A stretch of DNA of 64,000 bases from Flavobacterium cheongpyeongense (GCF_003202435.1 NZ_QJHK01000003.1:1-64000); one strand, 5' to 3'. Numbered from the stretch's first letter, positions 54,148-63,819 are shown. The notes: a model not told the origin generated them from the letters alone. Program-made: numbers and translations.

Positions 54148-56118
54148 ATGAGAACAAAGATTAATTTATATATAACATTGGCACTTTTATTAGTTGTAAG
54201 TGCTTCATGTAGTGATGATTTCTTGGAGGATAAGAAAAATTACGGTCAGATTGATGATTCATTTTATGAAAGTGAACAACGTACAACTTGGTATATTAAT
54301 AATGTGTATTATGATTTCTTTTCATCATATACATCACCTTTAGCAAATACGGTTGGTTTGTATACTACAGATCAATCAAAGCTAACTGAAGAAATTGGAG
54401 GAATTACCGATCTAATTAACCCAAATAAGACATTTGTTAATGCAGCTGATGGATCGACTTATTATGGAACCACTATAACTTCTAGTACAGTGAATAATCC
54501 TTATAGTAGAATTAGAGATATTAATGGTTTTTTGAGAGACATAGATGTAAAAGGTGCAAGTTTAAGTCAAGCATTTCGTGATAAGGCAAAGGGACAAATG
54601 TACTACTTAAGAGCTATTCAGTATTTTGATTTGATGCGTACTTATGGAGGAGTGCCAATTGTACTTACCGTACAAGCCGCAAGTTCAACAGACGAAAGTA
54701 TCAAATTGCCAAGGGCTACTGTTGCTGAAGTTGTATCTCAAATTGTTGCAGACTTAGATTTGGCAGCTACTTTATTACCTGGTCAATGGGATGTTGCAAC
54801 GGATTATGGTCGTTTTACAAGAGGAGCAGCTTTAGCTCAAAAATCACGAGTGTTGTTAACCTATGCAAGTCCTTTATTCAATAAAAATTGGGATAGTACA
54901 ACAGACCGTTGGGATGCAGCATTACAAGCTGGTTTAGCTGCAGAAACTCAATTAACTGCAGATGGTTTTGGTCTATATGGGTCATCAGCTAAAGATTGGG
55001 CTAATATGTTCTTGATTGACAATGCTTTTTGTAAAGAAGCCATTACGGTTCAGATGTTGTCTTCTAATACTACTGTTGCTTTAAATAATTCATGGGAGAA
55101 ATCAATTCGTTTAAAAAGTCAATCGACTGCTACGGGAGGAATTTCTGTTCCTAAAGATATGATTGATTTGTTTCCGATGAAAGACGGTTCTAAACCAACA
55201 GTAGCAAATGGTTATGATCCATTTCTTTTCTTTAAAGATCGTGATCCTCGTTTCTACAGAACATTTGCTTTTTCTGGAGCTAAATGGCCATACAAAGAAT
55301 CTACATCTAATACTGTATGGGGGTATCGTTGGGTTGATGCCGCAAATAAAGAATATTTTAGCGATGGTAATCAGACTTCAAGTCCTGCTTATGTGCGCAA
55401 GATGTCAAACCCTACAGCTTCTAATGCTTCTAGTTTCCAATATTCAAGTACGGATATTTTTGAATACCGTTATGCTGAGTTATTATTAAATATTGCAGAG
55501 TGTTACGCTGCAAAAGGAGATATAGGAAATACTATAACTTATCTGGGTAAAATTAGAAATCGTGTGGGTATTCCTTCGGCTAATAATTATGGTATAGGTA
55601 CATTAGCTGATAAATATGCCGCAATAAACGCTACTTTATACGAAAGAAGAGTTGAATTAGCTTATGAAGGAAAACGTTTCTGGGATGTGCAACGTTGGAT
55701 GTTGTACAGTGATGATGCAATTGCTGGTACTGTAGATAATACTAATCAAAAATTAGGTTTATCACCTATTAACGGTACACAAAGAATTGGTCAATTTTTG
55801 CAATATAAAAATACTGCAACTTCAACGGATCCTTTATCTGCAGTTAGAGCGAGTATTACAGTAGATCCTGATGATGCAAACTTTAATACACAAATTACAA
55901 CTCTAGCTAATTTTTATACTAATAATTTTGTATTGACTAATTTGGTCACCCCGATGGACAACAATGGTACTACTACGGCCGTAAATATACTTTGGAGACC
56001 AAATTATTATGTAAAAGGTTTGACTTTGACTATTTTAACTCAAAACCCATGGTTGAAACAAACTATTGGGTGGAATGATGCTGCTAATGCAAATGGAACT
56101 TACAATTATCAAGAATAA
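54148..56118 (+). CDS. susD: SusD/RagB-family surface glycan-binding lipoprotein
   Basis: This 656-residue protein has a lipoprotein leader (ITLALLLVVSASC) with Cys at residue 21, then SDDFLEDKKNYGQ as in SusD proteins. Family landmarks: KGQMYYLRAIQYFDLMRTYGG near 152, RFTRGAALAQKSRVLLTYASP near 225, YRYAELLLNIAECYAAKGD near 435, and ERRVELAYEGKRFWDVQRWM near 498. It is anchored at the outer surface and binds the oligosaccharide for SusC. The length is above the common 500-600. A very strong terminator follows, so SusCD end here. Confidence 0.95.
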   Translation: MRTKINLYITLALLLVVSASCSDDFLEDKKNYGQIDDSFYESEQRTTWYINNVYYDFFSSYTSPLANTVGLYTTDQSKLTEEIGGITDLINPNKTFVNAADGSTYYGTTITSSTVNNPYSRIRDINGFLRDIDVKGASLSQAFRDKAKGQMYYLRAIQYFDLMRTYGGVPIVLTVQAASSTDESIKLPRATVAEVVSQIVADLDLAATLLPGQWDVATDYGRFTRGAALAQKSRVLLTYASPLFNKNWDSTTDRWDAALQAGLAAETQLTADGFGLYGSSAKDWANMFLIDNAFCKEAITVQMLSSNTTVALNNSWEKSIRLKSQSTATGGISVPKDMIDLFPMKDGSKPTVANGYDPFLFFKDRDPRFYRTFAFSGAKWPYKESTSNTVWGYRWVDAANKEYFSDGNQTSSPAYVRKMSNPTASNASSFQYSSTDIFEYRYAELLLNIAECYAAKGDIGNTITYLGKIRNRVGIPSANNYGIGTLADKYAAINATLYERRVELAYEGKRFWDVQRWMLYSDDAIAGTVDNTNQKLGLSPINGTQRIGQFLQYKNTATSTDPLSAVRASITVDPDDANFNTQITTLANFYTNNFVLTNLVTPMDNNGTTTAVNILWRPNYYVKGLTLTILTQNPWLKQTIGWNDAANANGTYNYQE

Positions 56119-56128
56119 TTTATAAAAC

Positions 56129-56160
56129 TAAAAATGCCTGATAATTTTCAGGCATTTTTA
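56129..56160 (+). terminator. Strong terminator after SusD
   Basis: A 13-bp perfect stem (56129-56141 with 56148-56160, TAAAAATGCCTGA and its complement) closes a 6-base loop and ends in T-rich sequence. It works in both directions by symmetry. Confidence 0.92.
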
Positions 56161-56200
56161 TTAATATCTTAATAAAACGTTAACATTAAAATTAAACTTT

Positions 56201-56231
56201 TCACCTGTATTCCTCAAAAAGATACAGGTGA
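56201..56231 (+). promoter_or_regulatory. Hairpin in the leader of the first PL1 gene
   Basis: TCACCTGTAT (56201-56210) pairs over 10 bp with ATACAGGTGA (56222-56231) around an 11-base loop, 36 bases before the ATG. No T run follows. It may stabilise the mRNA or act as a binding site. Confidence 0.5.
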
Positions 56232-56266
56232 TTTGTTTAAAATGAATTACCAAAATTAAAATTAAC

Positions 56267-57976
56267 ATGAAAAATTCGGCACTATTTATCTTATCGCTGT
56301 TGGTTCTAGGGAATGCAAAATGCTTCGCTCAATATCCAAAAATAAGCCCTGAAATGGCTGCGCAATCAAAAGCTTTTATAGATGAAGCTGATAAACGTTC
56401 AGATGAAGCCTGGGAAAAGGCATTAGTTATTATTGAAGAAGAAGCCAAACATGGTAAACCTTTTATTCCATGGGCATCAAGACCAAACGATTTGCCACAA
56501 GCGTCTATACCTGCTTTTCCAGGAGCTGAAGGAGGAGGTATGTACACTTTTGGGGGGCGTGGTGGAAATGTCTATGTCGTAACGAGTTTAGAAGACCGTG
56601 GGCCGGGAACTTTGAGAGAAGCCTGTGAACAAGGTGGAGCCAGAATTATCGTTTTTAATGTTTCGGGAATTATTAGAATTAAAACTCCTTTAATCATTCG
56701 TGCACCTTATATTACGATTGCAGGTCAAACAGCTCCGGGTGATGGAATTTGTGTAGCAGGAGAATCTATTTGGATCAATACTCACGATGTTATTATCAGG
56801 CACATGCGTTTCCGCAGAGGAGAAACTTTTGTAGGTCGTCGTGATGACTCCATTGGAGGAAATCCAGTAGGGAATATTATGATCGATCATGTTTCGGCAA
56901 CCTGGGGATTAGACGAAAATATGTCTATGTACAGACACATGTACAGCCCCGGTGCAGGTTACCCGGACGAAAAAAAACCAACTGTAAACATTACGATCCA
57001 AAACAGTTTGTTTGGAGAAGCTTTAGATACCTACAATCATGCTTTTGGAAGTACATTGGGTGGAGAAAATTGTTCTTTTATGAGAAATATGTGGGCTAGC
57101 AACGCAGGTAGAAACCCATCCATTGGTTGGAACGGTATTTTCAATTTCGTAAACAATGTAGTTTACAACTGGTACAACAGATCTACTGATGGTGGTGATT
57201 ATACTGCTAACTACAATATCATTAACAACTTTTATAAACCAGGACCTGTAACTAATTTGGCTGAGCCAATCAGCTACAGAATCTTAAAACCGGAATCTGG
57301 CAGAAGCAAACTGCCTTACATGGTTTTTGGAAGAGCGCATGTAACAGGAAATATTGTGAATGGGAACGAAAAAGTAACCAAAGACAACTGGGATGGCGGT
57401 ATCCAGATCGAAAACAAAAAAGGTGAATTAATGGGTTATGATGAAGCCAAAACCTATTTCGATAAAATGAAAAGCGACAGACCTTTCCCAATGCCTTGGT
57501 TTTCTAAAATCATGAAAGCAGATGAAGCTTATGAATATGTTCTGAAAAATGTGGGTGCAACTTTGCCATTGAGAGATAAAGTAGACGAAAGAATCGTAAG
57601 AACCGTAAAAACAGGAGTTCCTGAATATGCAAAAGGATTAGATAAAAAAGAATTCTACCAATTCGAACACCGTCGTTTACCAATGGATTCATACAAGCAA
57701 GGAATTATAACTGATATTTCACAGGTTGGCGGATATCCGGAATACAAAGGAAAACCTTATGTAGATACAGACAAAGATGGTATGCCGGATGCCTGGGAGA
57801 AAAAATACGGTCTGAATCCAAAAGATCCATCTGATGCAAAAGGAGATTTAAATGGTGATGGATATTCTAATATCGAAGATTATATCAATGGAGTAAATCC
57901 AGCCATAAAAGTAGACTGGACAGATTTAGCCAATAATAAAGAAACATTGGTTAGACCTTTGTTAGATTTAAATTAA
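56267..57976 (+). CDS. Pectate lyase family 1 protein with calcium-binding C-terminus (copy A)
   Basis: This 569-residue protein has a signal peptide (LFILSLLVLGNAKCFAQ). A helical N-terminal segment (SDEAWEKALVIIEEEAKHG) precedes the PL1 beta-helix that starts FPGAEGGGMYTFGGRGGNVY near 84. TIAGQTAPGDGICVAGE near 150, DVIIRHMRFRRGETFVG near 170 and MIDHVSATWGLDENM near 205 are the calcium and catalytic strands. The end has DTDKDGMPDAWEKKYGLNP and GDLNGDGYSNIEDYING, calcium-binding repeats like thrombospondin type 3. The paralogue at 58832 is collinear. No sorting domain is present, so it is likely periplasmic. It degrades pectate or pectin; exact substrate unknown. Confidence 0.88.
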   Translation: MKNSALFILSLLVLGNAKCFAQYPKISPEMAAQSKAFIDEADKRSDEAWEKALVIIEEEAKHGKPFIPWASRPNDLPQASIPAFPGAEGGGMYTFGGRGGNVYVVTSLEDRGPGTLREACEQGGARIIVFNVSGIIRIKTPLIIRAPYITIAGQTAPGDGICVAGESIWINTHDVIIRHMRFRRGETFVGRRDDSIGGNPVGNIMIDHVSATWGLDENMSMYRHMYSPGAGYPDEKKPTVNITIQNSLFGEALDTYNHAFGSTLGGENCSFMRNMWASNAGRNPSIGWNGIFNFVNNVVYNWYNRSTDGGDYTANYNIINNFYKPGPVTNLAEPISYRILKPESGRSKLPYMVFGRAHVTGNIVNGNEKVTKDNWDGGIQIENKKGELMGYDEAKTYFDKMKSDRPFPMPWFSKIMKADEAYEYVLKNVGATLPLRDKVDERIVRTVKTGVPEYAKGLDKKEFYQFEHRRLPMDSYKQGIITDISQVGGYPEYKGKPYVDTDKDGMPDAWEKKYGLNPKDPSDAKGDLNGDGYSNIEDYINGVNPAIKVDWTDLANNKETLVRPLLDLN

Positions 57977-57988
57977 AAAAATGAAGTT

Positions 57989-58029
57989 AGGTCATAAAGC
58001 TTGAGATAAAACTTTTGACTTTATGACCT
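57989..58029. repeat. Inverted repeat between PL1 copy A and the DUF3826 gene
   Basis: AGGTCATAAAG (57989-57999) and CTTTATGACCT (58019-58029) are perfect 11-bp arms, followed by TTGACTTTAGACT. The wording resembles the GACTTTCGACT repeats in the GH106 leader codons. Confidence 0.6.
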
Positions 58030-58057
58030 TTGACTTTAGACTAAAATAATAAATAAG

Positions 58058-58729
58058 ATGATGTCACTAAAAAAAATAAGTCTGATGTTTCTGCTTTTTG
58101 CTTTTTGCAAAATAAACGCACAACAATATCAGGACCCGGAATACATAAAAGTAACCAATGAAAGAGCAGCTAAAATTGTTGAGAAGCTGGCTTTGGGAAA
58201 CAAAGAAAAAGAAACTGCAGTAACGAATATTATCGCACAGCAATTTCGTGATTTAAGCAAAATTCACGATGTTAGAGATACTGAAATCAAAAAAGTAAAA
58301 GACGACAGTACTTTAGCCAAAGAAAAGCAAAACGAAAAAATTGAAAAACTGAAAGTTGAAGCCGATAAATCAATTGCTAAACTACACAAAGCCTACATAA
58401 AAAAATTAGGAACGCAATTGAACGAAGCAAAAATAACTGAAGTAAAAGACGGAATGACTTATGGTGTTCTTCCAATTACCGTTGACGGTTATAATGATAT
58501 GTTGCCGAATTTGACTGACGCTCAGAAAAAATACATTTGCGATGCTTTGGTAGAAGCCAGAGAACACGCAATGGATGGCGGTTCATCTAAGGAAAAACAC
58601 GGTTGGTTTGGTAAATACAAAGGAAGAATCAATAACTATTTATCCAAACAAGGGTACGATTTAAATAAAGAAAGCGCAGATTGGCACAAACGTATTGAAG
58701 AAAGAGAGAAAGCCAAATCAGGTAAATAA
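58058..58729 (+). CDS. DUF3826 family secreted protein
   Basis: This 223-residue protein has a signal peptide (LMFLLFAFCKINAQ). It is Lys- and Glu-rich and largely helical, with a likely coiled coil at about 80-125 (KEKQNEKIEKLKVEADKSIA). The family-like end is LTDAQKKYICDALVEAREHA near 155 and KHGWFGKYKGRINNYLSKQG near 185. Proteins of this DUF are known to me next to pectate lyase genes in Bacteroidota, but have no assigned function I can name. Here it is sandwiched between two PL1 copies. A role as a lyase partner or binding protein is inference. The first two codons are both ATG, so the start may be 58061. Confidence 0.75.
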   Translation: MMSLKKISLMFLLFAFCKINAQQYQDPEYIKVTNERAAKIVEKLALGNKEKETAVTNIIAQQFRDLSKIHDVRDTEIKKVKDDSTLAKEKQNEKIEKLKVEADKSIAKLHKAYIKKLGTQLNEAKITEVKDGMTYGVLPITVDGYNDMLPNLTDAQKKYICDALVEAREHAMDGGSSKEKHGWFGKYKGRINNYLSKQGYDLNKESADWHKRIEEREKAKSGK

Positions 58730-58736
58730 TTTTATT

Positions 58737-58822
58737 GTCCTTAGTAATTAGTGCTTAGTGATTAGCTTAAAAAAACTATTGACTATCGTTAAGGACTAAT
58801 TACTAGTTACTAAGAACTAAAA
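58737..58822. repeat. TAGTAATTAG-type dispersed repeat (third copy)
   Basis: CCTTAGTAATTAGTGCTTAG, AGTGATTAG and later AAGGACTAATTACTAG and TTACTAAGAACTAA are mutually complementary. They fill the gap between DUF3826 and PL1 copy B. Same family as 21038 and 29300. Confidence 0.7.
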
Positions 58823-58831
58823 TAAAGATTC

Positions 58832-60538
58832 ATGCAAAATATTTTTCCAAATACCACTTTAAAAACAACAATGATGATAATGTCATTTTGTTCTATTCTT
58901 TCATCAGCCTATGCACAATACCCTGATATTCCAAAACCGCTTCAGGAAAAAGCGGATGCGCTTTTAGCAGATGAAGAAAAAAGATTACAGGAGATCTGGC
59001 AGGCGAATGCACATATCATCAAAGAAGAAACTAAAGCGGGACGTCCGTATTTGCCTTGGGCATCCTATCCAAAAGATTTTGTTCAGGCAGATATTCCTGC
59101 TTTTCCGGGAGCTGAAGGAGGAGGAGCATATACACAAGGAGGTCGTGGCGGAAAAATATTCGTTGTAACGAGTTTGGAAGACAGCGGAAAAGGCACTTTC
59201 CGTGAAGCCTGCGAAGCGGTTGGAGCAAGAACAATTGTTTTCAATGTTTCGGGGATTATTCAGTTAAAAAAGAGAATCAGTATGCGAGCACCCTACGTAA
59301 CCATTGCAGGTCAGACTGCACCGGGTGACGGAATTTGCATCGCAGGTGAAACCTTGGAAATAGATACCCACGACGTCATTATTCGCCACATGCGTTTTCG
59401 CAGAGGAGCAACAGAAGTTACCCGAAGAGATGACGCATTGGGAGGAAATCCAATGGGGAATATTATTATAGACCACTGCTCAATGAGTTGGGGATTAGAC
59501 GAAAATATTTCGTTATACAGACACCAGTTTCAGGTAAATGACAAATCAAAACTGGAGAAATTGCCCGCTTGTAATATTACAATTCAGAATACTATTTCAT
59601 CCGAAGGTTTAGATACTTATAATCATGCATTTGGAAGTACAATTGGCGGGTTAAACAGTACCTTTATGCGTAATTTATGGGCAGATAATATTTCCAGAAA
59701 TGCGTCTATCGGAATGTATGGCGACTTTAATTTTGTAAATAATGTGATTTTCAACTGGTGGAACCGTTCTTTGGATGGAGGGGATTACAGATCGATGTTC
59801 AATATCATCAATAATTATTTTAAACCGGGTCCCATAACACCAACAGATCAGCCGATCCGCTACAGAATTCTGAAACCGGAAGCAGGTTACATGAAACCTA
59901 AAACCTATGGAAGGGCGTATGTTTCAGGAAATTTCATCGTAGGTTCTCCCGAAGTCACAGCAGATAACTGGAATGGGGGTGTACAACTTGAAGACCAGTC
60001 TGCTGAAGAAACAAAAGATTATTTGGAACAGATGAAACAAAACAAACCTTTTTCAATGCCGAAATTTCCAATAATGAAAGCAGAAGAAGCCTATGAATTT
60101 GTATTGAATAATGTGGGAGCAACTTTACCAAAACGCGATGCAGTCGATGAACGAATCATCAAACAGGTTCGCACCGGAAAAATTGAAGTGAAAGACGGAT
60201 TGGAAAATTCTATCGGTAAAGAGTATATCAAAAGAAGATTGCCTGCCGATTCTTATAAAAAAGGGATCATCACGCATCCGGATCAGGTGGGCGGTTATCC
60301 GGAATATAAAGGGAAATCCTATAAAGATTCAGATAATGACGGAATTCCGGATGTCTGGGAAAAGAAATTCGGACTGAACCCAAAAGACGCTTCGGATGCA
60401 AATAAAGATTCAAATGGTGATGGATATACCAATATTGAGAAATATTTTAACGGTATCGACCCGAACAGCAAAACAGATTGGACGAAAACGGAAAATAATA
60501 TCGATACCTTGGCTCAGTTAAAAGGATTATTGCAGTAA
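58832..60538 (+). CDS. Pectate lyase family 1 protein with calcium-binding C-terminus (copy B)
   Basis: This 568-residue protein has a signal peptide (IMSFCSILSSAYAQ) and then the same plan as copy A: an EEKRLQEIWQANAHIIKEE helix, FPGAEGGGAYTQGGRGGKIF near 88, TIAGQTAPGDGICIAGE near 154, DVIIRHMRFRRGATEV near 174 and IIDHCSMSWGLDENISLY near 210. The end has DSDNDGIPDVWEKKFGLNP and DSNGDGYTNIEKYFNG. The two copies differ in the helix loop after DENIS. Tandem duplication with divergence is the simplest history. It lies after a repeat-filled 100-base gap. Confidence 0.88.
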   Translation: MQNIFPNTTLKTTMMIMSFCSILSSAYAQYPDIPKPLQEKADALLADEEKRLQEIWQANAHIIKEETKAGRPYLPWASYPKDFVQADIPAFPGAEGGGAYTQGGRGGKIFVVTSLEDSGKGTFREACEAVGARTIVFNVSGIIQLKKRISMRAPYVTIAGQTAPGDGICIAGETLEIDTHDVIIRHMRFRRGATEVTRRDDALGGNPMGNIIIDHCSMSWGLDENISLYRHQFQVNDKSKLEKLPACNITIQNTISSEGLDTYNHAFGSTIGGLNSTFMRNLWADNISRNASIGMYGDFNFVNNVIFNWWNRSLDGGDYRSMFNIINNYFKPGPITPTDQPIRYRILKPEAGYMKPKTYGRAYVSGNFIVGSPEVTADNWNGGVQLEDQSAEETKDYLEQMKQNKPFSMPKFPIMKAEEAYEFVLNNVGATLPKRDAVDERIIKQVRTGKIEVKDGLENSIGKEYIKRRLPADSYKKGIITHPDQVGGYPEYKGKSYKDSDNDGIPDVWEKKFGLNPKDASDANKDSNGDGYTNIEKYFNGIDPNSKTDWTKTENNIDTLAQLKGLLQ

Positions 60539-60546
60539 AGAGCAAA

Positions 60547-60609
60547 GAAGAAAGAGTATAGAGTATAGAAAAGAAATTATTTTTTTGGGAAAGTCTATAT
60601 TCTTTCTTC
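60547..60609. repeat. Inverted repeat after PL1 copy B
   Basis: GAAGAAAGAGTATAG (60547-60561) pairs with CTATATTCTTTCTTC (60595-60609), one G:T apart from perfect. A T run lies in the middle rather than after it. Similar AGAGTA-type text lies near 31275. Confidence 0.55.
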
Positions 60610-60640
60610 TATATTCTAAAAAATCAAAAATAAAGTAGAA

Positions 60641-63600
60641 GTGAATTTTATACAGCTTAAAAATATAGTAACAAAACAGGATTTACTCGTTTTATCCTGT
60701 TTTGTTCTTTTCTTTAGTGCCAATATCAGTTCGGCACAAAATGCATTTCCGGATATTACAAAATCTAAAGATGGAAAATTAGAGCTGACAACTGATGCAA
60801 AAGGAAATCAGATTCCTGACTTTTCGTATGCCGGATATAAAGCTTCATCAATTGCTATTCCAGATATAACGATTAAAGCTTTTGTGCCGCATATCGATGG
60901 AGACGCCACCAAAACAATTCAATCCGCTATAGATTATGTTGCCAAACTGAAAGTTGATAAAAACGGTTGTAAAGGAACGGTACTTTTAGACAAAGGAATC
61001 TTCAAAGTTTCGGGTGAAATCAATATTAAGGAAAGCGGAATTGTCTTAAGAGGAAGCGGTTCAGGAAATAATGGAACGATACTTTTAGGAACTTCAACCA
61101 ACAGAAAAGCAATTGTCAATATAAGCGGAATTAATAATCAGCTTTTAAAGGAAACATTTCAATTAGATGCAAATTATACACCATTAGGAGCAACAGTTTT
61201 ATCTGTAAAAAATGCTAATAATCTCAAAAAAGGAGATCATATTTTAATCAATACTCCTATCACAAAAAAATGGATTGACCTTTTGTCAATGAATGATTTT
61301 GGAGGAGAAAGCGGATGGATTGGCTGGAAAGCAGATGATTTTGTCATTCGTGCCGACAGAGAAATTACAAATGTTCAGGGAAATAAAATCACCATCGATG
61401 CACCTTTAACGAATACATTGGATGAAGAACTATCAAAGTCAACTGTAGTAAATTACATCTGGTCAGGGAGAATAAATAATTCAGGTGTAGAAAATCTTAC
61501 TTTGAAATCAGATTATGATACCACAAATCCAAAAGACGAACAGCACCGTTGGACAGGAATTTCTGTTGAAAATGCTGAAGATGTTTGGGTACGACAGGTC
61601 AATTTTGAACAATTTGCAGGCGGAGCCGTTTCGGTTCTAAAAACAGCCAAAAGAATTACAGTTGAAGATTGTCTTTCACTGAACCCAATTTCGGAAATCG
61701 CATCTTTTAGAAGAAATACATTTTATACCGAGGGACAGCAGACTTTATTTCAAAGATGCTATTCTGAATTCGGATACAATGATTTTGTAGTCGGAGGTTA
61801 CGCTACGGCTGGACCCAATGTTTTTTTGCAATGCGAATCACATCAGCCATATAGTTTCAGCGGATCTGTTGGAAGTTGGGCAACCGGAATCCTTTTCGAC
61901 GTTTCCTTAATTGATGGAAATGCCATCAGTTTCAAAAACAAAGAACAGGACGGAAGAGGTTTAGGCTGGAATGCTGCCAATAGCGTTATCTGGGAAACAT
62001 CGGCATCCAAAATAGAAAATTACAGTCCGCCAACAGCCAACAACTGGGCATTTGGAGTCTGGGCACAATGGGCAGGAAACGGACACTGGAAAGACGTGAA
62101 CAATCACATCAGTCCGAGAAGTTTATTTTATGCTTTATTGGAACAGCGTCTGGGTAAATTGCCTATGAATGCTCAAATAATGGATTTAGGTTCAGAACCT
62201 TCTTCAAGTCCAACGATAGAACAAGCGACAGCTTTAACCGCCGAAGCCTATAAATTAAACGAAACTTTAAAAGACTTTATTACCAAAGCATCAACCAGAA
62301 ATCCAATTGCGATTGATTATGCCAAAGTAAAACGAATTGACGAAGTAAAATCCGATGCAGTTGCAAATACAAATTCTGATAAAATCACTATAACCAATGG
62401 ATTTTTGACCACTTCCAAAGGTGTAATTACCGGAGAAGTAGTAGATGTACCGTGGTGGAGAGGCAGTTTACGTGAATCTGAAATCGCAAAATCAAGACCG
62501 CACATTACCCGATTTGTTCCGGGACATTATGGAGTTGGTTATACCGATAACTTGGAGGAAACCGTAAACTATTTAGTCGAAAATAATAAATCAGCGATTG
62601 ACCATAATTACGGATTGTGGTACGAACAAAGAATGGCCGATCACGAGCGTATTAGAAGAATCGATGCCGATGTCTGGGCTCCTTTCTACGAACAGCCTTT
62701 TGACAGAAGCGGGCAGGGAATTGCCTGGGATCATTTGAGCAAATACGATTTGACCCGATACAACGCCTGGTATTGGAACCGATTGAAAACTTTTGCCGAA
62801 TTAGCAGGTAAAAAGAATAAGATCTTACTAAACGAAGCCTATTTTCAGCATAACATCTTAGAAGCCGGAGCACATTGGGCAAGTTCGCCTTGGCGTCCAG
62901 CGAATAATATCAACACGACAGGATTGCCGGAACCACCGCCTTATGCAGGCGATAAAAGGATTTTTCTTGCCGAACAATTTTATGATGTAAAAAATACAGA
63001 CATTCGAAAACTGCACGTTGCATTCATCGAAAAAAATCTGGAAAACTTTAAAGATAACGCCAACGTATTACAACTCACAAGTGCCGAATATACAGGTCCG
63101 TTAAGCTTTATGCAATTTTGGATCGATGTGATTGCCAATTACGAAAAGTCACACCAAAACGAATCTAAAATTGCCTTAAGTGCCACAAAAGATGTTCAGG
63201 ATGCAATTTTGAATGACGAAACAAGAGCCAAAACCGTTGATGTAATTGATATCCGATATTGGTATTACAGAGAAGACGGAACGCTGTATGCTCCGGAAGG
63301 CGGAAAAAATTTAGCACCACGCCAGCACGCCCGTAAAATCAAAACCGGAAAAGAAACAGATGATCAGGTTTACAGAGCAGTTCGTGAATACCGTGAAAAA
63401 TATCCGGAAAAGGCAGTGTTGTATTCCACAATGGGAGCACCACGATTTGGATGGCCGGCATTAATGGGAGGAGCTTCATTGGCAAATGTTCCAAAAATTG
63501 AACTTTCTGCCTTTCATTCTGCCCTTGCTGGTATGAAGTTTGCAGAAGGAACTACTTTTTCAGACAAGTTCTGGGCACTGGAAAATAAAGGCAATGCCTA

Positions 63601-63793
63601 TCTTTTTTATCTGAAAAACGATCAGGATGTTTCAATCGATTTATCCAATCACAAAGGAAGTTTTGAAGTGTATGCAATTAATGCTTCCAATGGAATTATC
63701 ACCAAAAGAGCGAATATCAGTGGAGGAAAACAAGTCGTAATTCCACAAGCTGAGATCAAAGAAAAAGTACTATTCGTAGTGAAGAAAAATTAA
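60641..63793 (+). CDS. Two-domain beta-helix plus TIM-barrel-like protein (DUF6298/DUF4955 type)
   Basis: This 1050-residue protein starts at GTG 60641, with no in-frame ATG ahead. The signal peptide is LLVLSCFVLFFSANISSAQ. A right-handed beta-helix covers about 70-500, with GCKGTVLLDKGIFKVSGEIN near 108, LRGSGSGNNGTILLG and IDHNYG-like turns. From about 600 a second part holds VPWWRGSLRESEIAKSRPHI, FVPGHYGVGYTDNLEE, NHPS-free DHNYGLWYEQRMADHERIRR near 650, and the barrel-like WNRLKTFAELAGKKNKILLNE near 705. The final beta domain ends QAEIKEKVLFVVKKN. I know such proteins only as uncharacterised members of pectin loci. The acidic residues in the second part fit a glycosidase, which is inference. 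It could also combine lyase and hydrolase functions. Confidence 0.65.
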   Translation: MNFIQLKNIVTKQDLLVLSCFVLFFSANISSAQNAFPDITKSKDGKLELTTDAKGNQIPDFSYAGYKASSIAIPDITIKAFVPHIDGDATKTIQSAIDYVAKLKVDKNGCKGTVLLDKGIFKVSGEINIKESGIVLRGSGSGNNGTILLGTSTNRKAIVNISGINNQLLKETFQLDANYTPLGATVLSVKNANNLKKGDHILINTPITKKWIDLLSMNDFGGESGWIGWKADDFVIRADREITNVQGNKITIDAPLTNTLDEELSKSTVVNYIWSGRINNSGVENLTLKSDYDTTNPKDEQHRWTGISVENAEDVWVRQVNFEQFAGGAVSVLKTAKRITVEDCLSLNPISEIASFRRNTFYTEGQQTLFQRCYSEFGYNDFVVGGYATAGPNVFLQCESHQPYSFSGSVGSWATGILFDVSLIDGNAISFKNKEQDGRGLGWNAANSVIWETSASKIENYSPPTANNWAFGVWAQWAGNGHWKDVNNHISPRSLFYALLEQRLGKLPMNAQIMDLGSEPSSSPTIEQATALTAEAYKLNETLKDFITKASTRNPIAIDYAKVKRIDEVKSDAVANTNSDKITITNGFLTTSKGVITGEVVDVPWWRGSLRESEIAKSRPHITRFVPGHYGVGYTDNLEETVNYLVENNKSAIDHNYGLWYEQRMADHERIRRIDADVWAPFYEQPFDRSGQGIAWDHLSKYDLTRYNAWYWNRLKTFAELAGKKNKILLNEAYFQHNILEAGAHWASSPWRPANNINTTGLPEPPPYAGDKRIFLAEQFYDVKNTDIRKLHVAFIEKNLENFKDNANVLQLTSAEYTGPLSFMQFWIDVIANYEKSHQNESKIALSATKDVQDAILNDETRAKTVDVIDIRYWYYREDGTLYAPEGGKNLAPRQHARKIKTGKETDDQVYRAVREYREKYPEKAVLYSTMGAPRFGWPALMGGASLANVPKIELSAFHSALAGMKFAEGTTFSDKFWALENKGNAYLFYLKNDQDVSIDLSNHKGSFEVYAINASNGIITKRANISGGKQVVIPQAEIKEKVLFVVKKN
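60672..60704 (+). promoter_or_regulatory. Perfect hairpin within signal-peptide codons
   Basis: CAAAACAGGAT (60672-60682) pairs perfectly with ATCCTGTTTTG (60694-60704) around an 11-base loop, at codons 11-22 of the GTG-initiated gene. It could slow early translation or be chance. Confidence 0.45.
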
Positions 63794-63819
63794 AGACTGA
63801 TAATAAACAATAAGCAAAT

